A stretch of 64,000 bases of DNA, taken from Amphiura filiformis (lineage: Eukaryota; Echinodermata; Ophiuroidea; Amphilepidida; Amphiuridae). The position numbers were made by a program, and so were the translations under genes. The DNA lies in the NCBI RefSeq assembly GCF_039555335.1, contig NC_092646.1, positions 24,368,893 to 24,432,892 of the forward strand, read 5' to 3'. Below the pieces are notes generated by a model, which was not told the DNA's origin, did no database searches, and saw nothing but the letters and a program-made list of their open reading frames with translations. Each line of letters opens with the position of its first letter. Within the stretch, counting starts at the first letter, position 1. This document shows positions 40,301 through 45,300 of this stretch, one piece after another.

Positions 40301-41711
40301 ATTTTGTACATAAACATTATGTAGCCAGAGGTTTCCAGTGATATAAAAATCTCAACTTTTTTTGAGAAAAGTGGGGGATGAGGCTGTGGATCACGAAATG
40401 CCCCTTTAAGATCACCAGTTCGTGTTTTCATCTGTACCGTATTTTCCTTATGTTACACAAGCCTTGCATTCTGGGTGTGTATTTACAAATTTGGTACTTG
40501 GAGTATTCATTTTTGATATTTTGTCTGAAATGAGTGTAATTTGTTTTACTATGCTCAGCAGGGGCGGATCCAGGAATTTTCAATAGAGGGGGCGCCGAGC
40601 CACCGCCGCCGTCGGCGCCCACACAAAGTCAGGCGCCGCTCTGCAAAAATACACAGAGTCAGGTGCCGATCTGCAAAAAATAGAGGGGGCGCGCCCCCCT
40701 CTAAATCCGCCCCTGCTCAGTAAATTAATTATCTCTTCAAACAAATTCCAAATAAGGAGCACTTATAAACGCTCCTAACCAGTGTTTACCCTCTCTGGAA
40801 ATTGGGTGTGCCAAATGAGATATTTTCTTCCCAAATTTGCCAAATTTTGGCTCAGCAATTCCCCAAATTGACTAATTGTAATACAGCATTGCAAATTTGT
40901 GCGTGCCAAAAATAATTTTCACTGGGCCAAAATTGAGACATACAACCTGAGTAAACACTGCTCCTAGCTATGCTTTGAGATGCGCAATTGGAGCGTCTGC
41001 GCGATCGCACTCCTCAAAAATAGAGGACGCCCTGCTGCAAATCCTTCAAACACTGCGAACAAGGACCACAAACTTAATTTTATGTGGCCTTGCTTTAGTA
41101 GTTAGATTTTCAAAATTAAAATATTCTTTACCTGGACTACCGGGTACAGTATCAAAATGGCCATTGATTAACAGTGCCCGTGCTCTCCCTTTGGTCCTCC
41201 TTGCTGATCCCATTCTGACAACAATATTTGTGACATGTTTATAATAATGTGTCAATGGCTGTGCAAGAATGTTAAAAGTAAATGACCCTTCCGGTCGTTG
41301 TACATCAATTTCTATTTTTTTGTGTGCTCCTGAAGCTGAAGCTTTTATCCTATCCAGCTCTTTCAAGAGATAATTCACAGCCTTTTCTTCGTTTGCTTTA
41401 GATCCTGCTGGCCTTGGTCCAAAGCTAGTGATCTTTTTCAAATGGCTGTATGCTCGTTCTTCAATGAAAGTCAAATTTCCCATTGAATAGTCAGCATTGG
41501 TTTTTGGTGTTGGCAATCTCCGATGCCCATAACTTACAATTCCAAAGAACACAAAATATGAAATAAGGAGAAGAAAACAAATATGCTCTCCGAGAAATCT
41601 GCGCTGCCCTTGTAGCTTTTCTGTGTCATTGTCAGGTTTGTCTGTATCTTTGCTTGACGGACTTGTTGTAGAAGAACCCCTGAATCTTGTGTTTCCACCG
41701 CGCGCGGCCAT
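13232..41711 (-). CDS. ERMP1: ERMP1, endoplasmic reticulum metallopeptidase 1 (13 exons, 898 aa)
   Basis: Multi-pass ER membrane zinc peptidase of family M28, known as Fxna in rat. Joining the 13 exons listed below gives 2,697 coding bases, 898 residues plus stop, close to the roughly 900 residues usual for animal ERMP1. Order: a Ser/Asp-rich cytosolic start (1-40); membrane segment 1 (about 43-61); the luminal M28 domain (about 85-345); about eight membrane segments (about 365-660); and a luminal C-terminal domain (about 680-898). Ligands by M28 analogy: H185 (GHFD), bridging D197 (GASDD), catalytic E231 and ligand E232 (NGAEE), E258 (NLEAAG), H334 (YHTKYD). All are present, so the enzyme should be active. 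The start ATG at 41711 precedes the first membrane segment and has an AAAATGG context. The neighbour is REX1BD, divergent. Every junction keeps frame, so I see no damage. Confidence 0.94.
13448..13594. mobile_element. hAT-like MITE with 5-bp target duplication
   Basis: Ends CAGTGGCGTGTCCAG and CTGGACACGCCGGTG, flanked by TATAA on both sides (13443-13447, 13595-13599). Inserted in the last ERMP1 intron. Confidence 0.8.
13857..14252 (-). mobile_element. tRNA-derived SINE with L2-like tail
   Basis: The minus strand starts GGGAGGGCGAGTTAGCGTGA (A-box), then CGAGGT..GGGTTCAAGCCC (B-box). A body follows and then the tail GAGAAAGGCGCTTTATAAAT. The same body and tail occur on the plus strand at 59276-59640. 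The tail resembles the 3' end of the LINE at 61605. Confidence 0.8.
14686..15348. mobile_element. Palindromic MITE family P2, full copy, TTAA-flanked
   Basis: Nearly the whole 663 bp is one imperfect palindrome centred near 15010 (GGATTTTTTTCCCCAAAAC). Ends GGGCTGGGGTATGAACG and CATTCTAGATCCC; TTAA flanks both sides (14682-14685, 15349-15352). Confidence 0.85.
15353..16180. other. Intron sequence, no gene recognised; duplicated 95-bp piece
   Basis: About 15618-15712 resembles 18333-18427, the start of the preceding intron, including ACATAAATATATGTA and CACAAACCACTTTGTAAATG. About 15960-16080 resembles 23140-23280 in inverted orientation. Nothing further recognised. Confidence 0.5.
16187..16622. 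mobile_element. DNA element with about 40-bp inverted ends
   Basis: The left GTCATGTCAAAAGGAGACAC..TTTTGGGCAGG is mirrored on the right by CCTGCCCAAAAGCGTCTCC..TTTTGACACGACATGTCACA. There is no coding interior. Confidence 0.75.
16624..16790. mobile_element. Hairpin MITE family P1, partial
   Basis: Carries CAGTTGAAATCCACACACCC, AATCTTCCACAGAGGGAGTG and ATGGGTGACTCCATTTCAAA. It ends about 20 bp from the exon 12 splice donor. Confidence 0.7.
16803..16978 (-). CDS. ERMP1: ERMP1 coding exon 12 (residues 785-843)
   Basis: Encodes [30 protein letters not shown] and SWPLWIELE, the beta-rich C-terminal domain. Acceptor GCCAG|CTCC, donor GGAG|GTAAG. A P1-family MITE begins about 20 bp into the intron. 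Confidence 0.9.
17087..17256. mobile_element. hAT-like MITE, GGCATGAG family
   Basis: Starts CAGGCATGAGTC, ends CCCATGCCTG. The interior matches the inverted copy at 2878 (AAATTGCGGAAATTTTGAC). Confidence 0.6.
17515..17985. repeat. CCCACCCTTTT-rich repeat block
   Basis: Multiple short copies of CCCCCACCCTTTTATT and AGGCACCCTTTATA at both ends of the block, inverted near 17975 (AAAAAGGGTGCC). Probably a degenerate DNA element; borders not resolved. Confidence 0.45.
18135..18254. mobile_element. hAT-like MITE with 8-bp target duplication
   Basis: Ends CAGGGACAGGCGAATTGCGC and its inverted form GCGCAAATCGCCTGTCCCTG. Exact ATCATGTC duplications lie at 18127-18134 and 18255-18262. Interior repeats of AATTGCGCGGAA. 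Confidence 0.92.
18436..18548 (-). CDS. ERMP1: ERMP1 coding exon 11 (residues 747-784)
   Basis: Reads [15 protein letters not shown] and then [19 protein letters not shown]; the WKLPAEPP block follows exon 10 as expected. Acceptor GCATAG|AAAAA, donor AACAG|GTGAG. Confidence 0.88.
18708..19288. mobile_element. Palindromic MITE family P2, TTAA-flanked
   Basis: Starts GGGAAGGGGTATGAACG, ends CATTCCAGATCCC, TTAA on both sides (18704-18707, 19289-19292). Arms meet near 19015. Close relative of 14686-15348. Confidence 0.85.
19640..19845 (-). mobile_element. tRNA-derived SINE fragment, CAT-anticodon type
   Basis: The minus strand has TGATTCATAATCGTGCGG, then GTGGTTCGAGTCCC (B-box), then a body resembling the copies at 6290 and 56473. 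The head is cut by the inverted-repeat element that starts at about 19847. Confidence 0.6.
19847..21036. mobile_element. Non-autonomous DNA transposon with ACCGGT-rich inverted ends
   Basis: Left end GCGTGTTTCTATTGGGACC, right end inverted CAATAGAAACACGC. Subterminal TTTACCGGTAAA palindromes occur at both sides (19868, 19930, 20928, 20998). No transposase is visible. A 140-bp MITE is nested inside at 20752. The target duplication is not evident. Confidence 0.7.
20752..20891. mobile_element. TTA-flanked MITE, CTGCCGCTTGCCGC family
   Basis: Inverted CCTGCCGCTTGCCGC arms with TTA at 20749-20751 and 20892-20894. The same element sits in the opposite orientation at 46227-46373. Confidence 0.8.
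21190..21662 (+). mobile_element. LINE 3' fragment, reverse-transcriptase C-terminus
   Basis: Translation with one frameshift gives [15 protein letters not shown], then [45 protein letters not shown] and a stop near 21660. This is the typical C-terminus of RTE-like LINEs after the RT domain. The element is 5'-truncated. Confidence 0.8.
21778..21983 (-). CDS. ERMP1: ERMP1 coding exon 10 (residues 679-746)
   Basis: Encodes [12 protein letters not shown], an acidic stretch, and [11 protein letters not shown] in the luminal C-terminal domain. Acceptor TCACAG|CATAC, donor TTAAA|GTAAG; two bases pass to the next codon. Confidence 0.92.
22085..22840. mobile_element. TTAA-flanked MITE, family T1, long member
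   Basis: Starts after TTAA at 22081 with CCCTATGGGCACTA and ends with the inverted TAGTGCCCATGGGG before TTAT at 22841-22844. The subterminal CTTTGATTGGTT is also inverted at the right. The interior has no coding region. Confidence 0.7.
22845..22985. mobile_element. Palindromic MITE family P2, left arm only
   Basis: Begins GGGCTCGGATAGCAACG directly after the TTAT that ends the neighbouring element. The arm runs to about 22985 and is truncated. Confidence 0.7.
23381..23641. mobile_element. Palindromic MITE
   Basis: AATATGTGACACGATCTGGT..CCATGGGGGCCAAAGG is mirrored at the right by CCTTTGACCCCCATGG..ACCAGATCGTGTCACATATT. The inverted ends are about 36 bp. Confidence 0.8.
23813..23965 (-). 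CDS. ERMP1: ERMP1 coding exon 9 (residues 628-678)
   Basis: Encodes the last membrane segment ([19 protein letters not shown]) followed by [17 protein letters not shown], a strongly ERMP1-like motif. Acceptor TTTCAG|ACTAGC, donor TGCAA|GTAAG. Confidence 0.93.
24065..24362. mobile_element. Hairpin MITE family P1, compound copy
   Basis: A half copy (24065-24170) abuts a full hairpin (24180-24362). Arms carry CATACACCCCTATGGAAG and GGGAGTGTGA..TCAAATG. Lies in the ERMP1 intron 8 side region. Confidence 0.75.
24651..25249. mobile_element. DNA element with about 45-bp inverted ends
   Basis: GTTCACCACCACACGCCACA..CAGCTCATGGCGGATCTGCC on the left is mirrored by GGCAGATCCACCATGAG..TGTGGTGGTGAAC on the right. 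The interior is GC-richer than its surroundings and contains no convincing gene. Confidence 0.75.
25273..25408. mobile_element. MITE family P3, single arm
   Basis: Contains CTATATCTCAAAATCAAC and ATTTTGCTTGATCGCATCAC, one arm of the family at 50033, 51499 and 58971. It begins within about 12 bp of the exon 8 donor. Confidence 0.65.
25416..25609 (-). CDS. ERMP1: ERMP1 coding exon 8 (residues 563-627)
   Basis: Encodes [33 protein letters not shown] and [13 protein letters not shown]. Acceptor TTCAG|TTTT, donor TTTA|GTAAG. Reading past the donor only translates a MITE arm that starts about 8-12 bp downstream. Confidence 0.93.
26065..26332. mobile_element. Hairpin MITE family P1, diverged
   Basis: GTTATTCCATTTAAAATCC and its inverted form GGATTTTAAACGGAATGGCC enclose a pair of inverted arms with GAGGGAGTATGAATTTCAAA. 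Confidence 0.7.
26691..27223. mobile_element. Foldback element with about 230-bp inverted arms
   Basis: AAACTGAACTCAAAAAGAAA at the left is mirrored by TTTCTTTTTGAGCTCAGTTT at the right. Inner arms match at AAGGTCATATCTTG and at ACACATGTCAGTAACCAAGC. The ends next to TA suggest a Tc1/mariner-type element, tentatively. Confidence 0.8.
27381..27598. repeat. Minisatellite, 32-bp unit, about 6.8 copies
   Basis: The unit contains TTTGGGCTACTTGGTGATCA followed by CTTAGGCACACA. Starts at 27381, 27413, 27445, 27477, 27511, 27543 and 27575; the fourth copy has a 2-bp insertion and the last is partial. Copies are direct and contiguous with no spacers. Confidence 0.95.
27617..27764. mobile_element. hAT-like MITE with 8-bp target duplication
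   Basis: Ends CAGGCCCGT and ACGGGCCTG. Exact GAAAACCA duplications at 27609-27616 and 27765-27772. Interior direct repeats of AAAAGTCCACTTTTT. Confidence 0.92.
28044..28242 (-). CDS. ERMP1: ERMP1 coding exon 7 (residues 497-562)
   Basis: Encodes a membrane segment with [19 protein letters not shown] and then [17 protein letters not shown]. Acceptor CTACAG|AATACC, donor GGAAG|GTAAG. Confidence 0.93.
28840..29069 (-). CDS. ERMP1: ERMP1 coding exon 6 (residues 420-496)
   Basis: Encodes two hydrophobic segments ([19 protein letters not shown] and [14 protein letters not shown]) around [14 protein letters not shown]. Acceptor CACAG|GTTT, donor ATAAG|GTAAG, ending in phase 0. Confidence 0.93.
29130..29640. 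mobile_element. Foldback element in ERMP1 intron
   Basis: Arms carrying TTTACTGACCTGGCAGTTTC, GTTTTCTGATCCAACT and ACACCAACAGAGGGCGCACC are repeated in inverted order on the right (GGTGCGCCCTCTCTGTTGGT and so on). The centre is near 29390. Confidence 0.75.
29828..30031 (-). CDS. ERMP1: ERMP1 coding exon 5 (residues 352-419)
   Basis: Encodes [23 protein letters not shown] and the next two membrane segments ([12 protein letters not shown] and [18 protein letters not shown]). Acceptor CCCTAG|GTGA, donor AAAG|GTAGG. Confidence 0.93.
30680..30755. repeat. Degenerate telomere-like GGTTAG repeats
   Basis: A run of variants of TTAGGGTTAGG and GGTTAGGATTAG. It lies between inverted flanks (TTCATGTAATTTTACAC and its relative near 30780), so it is probably part of a MITE. 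Confidence 0.7.
30891..30983 (-). CDS. ERMP1: ERMP1 coding exon 4 (residues 321-351)
   Basis: Too short to stand out alone. The phase-1 join gives [20 protein letters not shown], placing the last zinc ligand H334. Acceptor TTTCAG|GATT, donor AGCAG|GTATG. Confidence 0.92.
31024..31266 (-). mobile_element. SINE, 3' part, split by an L1-like insertion
   Basis: Minus-strand continuation of the SINE head at 33584-33665. The sequence from TGGCTCATCTGGTAAAGGCA runs on to an AT-rich tail near 31024-31045 (ATAAATAAATAATAATAATT). The last 20 bases of this piece are the target-site duplication of the L1-like element. Confidence 0.6.
31267..33563 (+). mobile_element. L1/Tx1-like LINE, 5'-truncated, with exact 20-bp target duplication
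   Basis: Enters ORF2 within the RT domain at [15 protein letters not shown], then [20 protein letters not shown] and FFIDFEK. Three one-base losses (in A-runs near 31464 and 31535, and near 31620) break the frame. The downstream frame, 31625-33400, is intact for 591 residues. It has [11 protein letters not shown], the catalytic [27 protein letters not shown] and a C-terminal zinc-knuckle-like [19 protein letters not shown] short 3' UTR with AATAAAG and an A-run end it. The 20-bp duplication occupies 31247-31266 and 33564-33583. Non-functional because of truncation and frameshifts. Confidence 0.9.
33564..33665 (-). mobile_element. SINE, tRNA-like head interrupted by the L1-like element
   Basis: The minus strand shows an A-box-like GTGGCACACTGGTGAAGG, then the B-box CCCGGTTCAAATCCC about 35 bp on, and runs into the L1 target site. 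It resumes at 31266 in the same orientation. Confidence 0.65.
33866..34168. repeat. Palindrome nested in the hAT-like element
   Basis: GTGTACATCCATATCAAAA and GTCGGCTGCTACGTG on the left return inverted as CATGTAGCAGCCGAC and TTTTGATATGGATGTACAC on the right. Inner arms AATAAATACCAGATT also match. Confidence 0.8.
35412..35542. repeat. Purine-rich GAAA microsatellite
   Basis: About 130 bases of A/G only with GAAA and GAAAA units. It gives a spurious Lys/Glu/Arg-rich reading frame. Confidence 0.9.
36145..36366. mobile_element. Hairpin MITE family P1
   Basis: GGGCTATTTCATTTGAAATC to the inverted CCAACTAGAATAGCCC; full hairpin copy. Confidence 0.8.
36503..36662. mobile_element. Hairpin MITE family P1, second copy in tandem
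   Basis: GGTTATTCCAGTTGAAATCC to TTTTAAGTGGAATAGCC, shorter than its neighbour. Confidence 0.75.
36683..36919. mobile_element. TTA-flanked MITE, GGCCAAGTAAAATAAA family
   Basis: Starts GGCCAAGTAAAATAAATAAC and ends with the inverted TTATTTTGTTTTACTTAGCC. TTA at 36680-36682 and 36920-36922. It ends 27 bp from the exon 3 donor and is the short relative of 42624-44862. Confidence 0.8.
36947..37093 (-). CDS. ERMP1: ERMP1 coding exon 3 (residues 272-320)
   Basis: Joins to exon 2 as VFQTGPEHPW and carries [13 protein letters not shown] and [14 protein letters not shown], strongly conserved in ERMP1. Acceptor TTACAG|GTCC, donor ACCTG|GTAAG. A TTA-flanked MITE starts 27 bp inside the following intron. 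Confidence 0.93.
37196..37716. mobile_element. Palindromic TTAA-flanked element
   Basis: Ends GGAGGTACTACACCCCTGG and CAGGGGTGTAGTACCCCC, with TTAA at 37192-37195 and 37717-37720. Inverted ends of about 75 bp, plus a second inner inverted pair (AGGGGCAAGGACTACAACTA). Confidence 0.9.
38196..38429 (-). CDS. ERMP1: ERMP1 coding exon 2 (residues 194-271)
   Basis: Joining to exon 1 gives [18 protein letters not shown], the bridging-aspartate motif. It also carries FNGAEEN with the catalytic glutamate and [10 protein letters not shown]. Acceptor TTGTAG|GTGCAA, donor AACTG|GTGAG. Confidence 0.93.
38475..38641. mobile_element. MITE with perfect 23-bp inverted ends, TA-flanked
   Basis: TTCGCTGTCGTAGTGCACG and its exact complement CGTGCACTACGACAGCGAA, with TA on both sides as in Tc1/mariner insertions. 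It lies 43 bp upstream of the exon 2 acceptor. Confidence 0.85.
38800..39000 (+). repeat. Dispersed repeat, copy at 51897-52096
   Basis: Shares GAGGAGCTCAATTGCACCAG, GATTGAGCTCCTTGTTGAC and CAATTTTCAAAAATGAAGGC with the REX1BD intron copy, in the same orientation. Confidence 0.75.
39062..39665 (-). repeat. Dispersed 0.6-kb repeat, inverted partner at 49122-49709
   Basis: Blocks such as AACACGGGACTCTATGGAGA and CTAACTCTCCATAGAG..CCTG correspond in reverse-complement order across about 600 bp. One copy is in ERMP1 intron 1, the other in REX1BD intron 2. Confidence 0.85.
40070..40405. mobile_element. TTAA-flanked MITE
   Basis: Ends AGGAGTATTTCGTGATCC and GGATCACGAAATGCCCCT. TTAA at 40066-40069 and 40406-40409. 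Confidence 0.88.
40559..40715. mobile_element. hAT-like MITE with 5-bp target duplication
   Basis: Ends CAGGGGCGGATCCAGG and its inverted relative AAATCCGCCCCTG. CTCAG at 40554-40558 and 40716-40720. GC-rich interior. Confidence 0.85.
41132..41711 (-). CDS. ERMP1: ERMP1 coding exon 1 (residues 1-193)
   Basis: Encodes the cytosolic N-terminus, membrane segment 1 ([18 protein letters not shown]) and the first half of the peptidase domain. It contains SFGPRPAGS and the first zinc ligand in [12 protein letters not shown]. The donor is CCAG|GTAAAG on the minus strand; one base of codon 194 is carried over. Confidence 0.93.
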
Positions 41712-42376
41712 TTTGGTTATAGTAGTATCGATATTTGATAAATTATAGAGGTGTGTTTCTAGTTCTATTAGAAAAAAAGTACCTACTACTCAAAACAAAA
41801 CTCTTCATTTATACATTTAAAAGAAGAAAACGTTTCAAGATATAGCTGTAATAAATATGGAATATTCATTTTCATTCATTTTGGTTGAAAATTATTACAT
41901 AAATAACAATTTTGGAGCCTTTTGTTGCTGCTGTTTTAGAACTTGTGACTCGCCTTGCTTGACACATTCAAAGATTCTTCAAATAGACTATAATGAAGGG
42001 GCAGGTGAATCGGTGTTTTTAAAACGTTTTTGTTGAAAATATATTGATATTTCTATTCTATTGCGAAATAAAAAGTAATTGTTAATATATTTACAGTTTT
42101 GAAATAGCAGGAAAATATATAAAACTTTGATAGTATTACAATTATTACCGGCAGAGTAAAAATAGTAGTTGAATACGTGTGGCGAAAATGATATAGAAAT
42201 GCTGATAATTGCAATCAATCAATCAATCGACCCTGTGACCGCTGACCGGTTGCTGTTTAGTGAACTGATGAGTGGTAATTGTATGTTCCTGGCTGGATTT
42301 TTAATCATTTGCACCAGATCGTCAAATTAATACAGATTAGCATTTTTACAGGGTGTGGGCTATCGATTGCGACAAA
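41712..42376. promoter_or_regulatory. Divergent intergenic region between ERMP1 and REX1BD start codons
   Basis: Only 665 bp separate the two ATGs, which point away from each other, so both promoters must lie here or overlap upstream exons. The ERMP1 start sits in AAAATGGCCGC, which resembles a YY1 site; this is weak evidence. There is a short AATC microsatellite near 42216. I see no transposon ends here, unlike in the introns. Confidence 0.6.
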
Positions 42377-42379
42377 ATG
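42377..42379 (+). CDS. REX1BD: REX1BD exon 1 coding part: start codon only
   Basis: ACAAAATG is followed at once by the donor GTAAGA. Phase 0 fits exon 2, giving MAQGNDASS after splicing. Purines upstream favour initiation. Exact upstream exon limits cannot be seen. Confidence 0.75.
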
Positions 42380-45300
42380 GTAAGAGAATATTAGTAATGA
42401 ATTGATTAAATTTAAGCTTACTGCATCCAACCAAAATAAAATTGTGAAATGGAAATGACCACCAATATTACAATCATATCATCATCATTTTCATAATTAG
42501 GGGTTCATTCATATATTTTCATGACTAAACGGTTGTTTATGCCCGAGGAGCCGCTTGAACCCCGTTCATACATACCAGAACATTTTGTGATTCTTATTTC
42601 ATCGAAATAATAACAAAATATTAGGCCAAGTAAAATAAAAAACATGTTTCACGTCCGGTTTTTGAAAAAAAGGAGGAAGAGGGGCTTTTTATTTTTATTT
42701 TTATCGCAAAATCGTGTGTAAATACCCATAATTAGAGCTGTTTTAGCATATGGTCATTTTCACGGTAAAACTAAAGGGTGTAACTTTGGATTTTTAACAT
42801 TTTAATCCGTAGTGTTCTAATAAAGCCACAGAATTCCATAATTTTTGGCCACATAAGTCATCTAGTTAGCAGCTACCTTGGGTAGCATAATCAGCTTTGG
42901 GAGTTACTGCGTTCAGTTTTAGCAGGCTTAAATGTACTTAATATTGCCATTTTGAAAAACTATAAAAAACAGTAACATTTTTGTAAAACCCTGTGTTTTC
43001 TTCAGTTAGTTCATGGATAATTTTTCTTATCCTGAAAGTACAGTCATATGTTCAGTAAACACTGCCACATTAGATTTAATTGTGAACGGCCCTGTATTTT
43101 TGAGAACCGGACTTCAATATTTATCGCTTCGAGGTTTCATTTTCCGTTAACAATTGTTAACAAACTTTGTGGGTGTAGCTTTGGTTCATAATTCTTGGTT
43201 ATTTCTTCACTTCTTCTTGATTCATAACAGTTGTTATCTTAACTTGAAATGGGTAACAAAATTAGCCGATTTGCAAGCTTTTAAAATTTTTATAAAATCT
43301 TGACTTCAAATGGCCGTTTTTCCGTTAACTTTTTTGAAGCCTCCGAAACAAACTGTTCAGCAAGCTTGTGCAAATATAAATAAAAGAGCTCATCCAATCT
43401 ATTTATTAAAATGTAGCAAACTAGATCCTCAAGTCACATGTTTTTAAATCGTGGAGATATATATCACCGTTTGAAAATGGGACCCAATACAAACTTTCCG
43501 TTAACAATTGAAGCCTCCGAAACAAATGAAGCCTCCAAACAACAGTAAACTTAATTATCATCTATGCATATCTAAATTGGTGTGTTTCATACTGATATCT
43601 GCATTGTAATTATTACTTGATATGTGCAGAATGTCATAAATCAAAAAAAAAATTGACATTATGGTTAATGTTTGAAAAATATACTGATACCTTAAAAAGC
43701 CTGTTTCGGAGGCTTCACGTGCAAAAAACACCATACTTAACAAATGGGTGAAAAAATTAATGTGTGATAAATCTACAATATCTGCCGCATAGAATCATTG
43801 ATTCAATACACACAAGAAAATAACAGCTTAGATGATCCCAACACTGTTGTTTTCAAAAAAACTACTTCTGCAATGTTTAACAAATGTTAACATGAAGCCT
43901 CCAAACAAAAAAATGACTTGCTGTGATAATTTAATTTTGTCACAACTGAAATTCAATACTTAGAAGCAAAGCATGAAAATTGGTAATTGTGATATTTTTT
44001 ACCTATTTTTTATGTCAACTTGTAGTAGTTAGCTAAATATTTTACTTTTATGATCACCTGTGTTGTTAACTGAAGCCTCCGAAACACAAATCGCTTGAAT
44101 TGCCAATTCTAAAAATAACTCCAATTTCTGTGAAACTTGGCTGGGAGGTTCCTTTCATCAAGTAGTATTTGTACATGAAGTTAGACATTCAAATTATTTT
44201 AGGAACCCAATTAAAACTTAAAAATATGTTTAAGGTTTGGAAATTTCCATTGTAAATGACACTTGATGTTAAAAATTTTCAAAACTGCAATTACAAACAT
44301 AGCAATACATGGTATAAAATTTAACTTATATCTGTTGACTTACTTTGGAATGGAATTTCACATGTATTCCAGCTTTCATGTCAAAATTTTCTGAGGTTAT
44401 GTAAAATACATTTTTCTTAGATTTTAACCAAAATGTTATGCAAATGTCAAATTTTTATTAGAAATCAAAAGGTTTAAGCCTTGAAACATTATTTTACTTG
44501 AAATTAAGTTGCTTCTATGCATGATTTCAGTAAACAGAAACATATTTAAGTGGTTTGAAATTTTGACCCTAAAAATCAAAAGTTACACCCTTTACCGTGA
44601 AAATGACCATATACAATAATGCCTGGAAAAAGGAGGAGGCCTCTTTTTATTTGTTGTTCTGAGAGATAGGCCCCCTCTACCTATCACAAAATCTTATAAA
44701 AGTGTTTCTTGTATATTAGCAAGGCTATAGAAAGCATCTCTACTTCCTAGACATATTTTTTGAAAAGTTATAACTGAAATTCAAAAATAAAAATAAAAAT
44801 GATGAAACCTCAAAAAAGGAAGCGGGAGGGGACGTGAAACATGTTTTATTTTTTATTTGGCCTTATATTAGTAACATTATTAAAAAACATGATTTTTGAC
44901 TCACATCCGGGACACCGGGCATAAACGCTGTTTATGCCCGGCTCTCGACCAATCACGCGCGCTGTTACATAGCGTGTATGTATGAATGCATGATCAGTGC
45001 ACTGTGCAGTTCTAATAATTGTATGATTAAAATATCAGGGCTCACAGTGAGTTTCAATACCTACAGTGCAAGTGACTCTCTCTATTCATATTGTTTGCAT
45101 ATATTCACTTTTCATACTAGCCTGGGGTGCTAATCTGTGCACATTTGACAGATTAGCCTAGGTATGAAAAGTGAATTCAAATTTGCCATCAAACAGCATT
45201 ATATTATATATCAAATTAAAGCCCTTGAGTAAAGAAAGCCAAAACTGAAAACTGTTTTGCCATCCATAACACTTTCCGTAGCAAAGTTTACCTTGTCAAA

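Noticed and set aside
40428-40762. Gly/Pro/Arg-rich open frames on both strands
   Set aside because: They arise from the GC-rich hAT-like MITE at 40559-40715.
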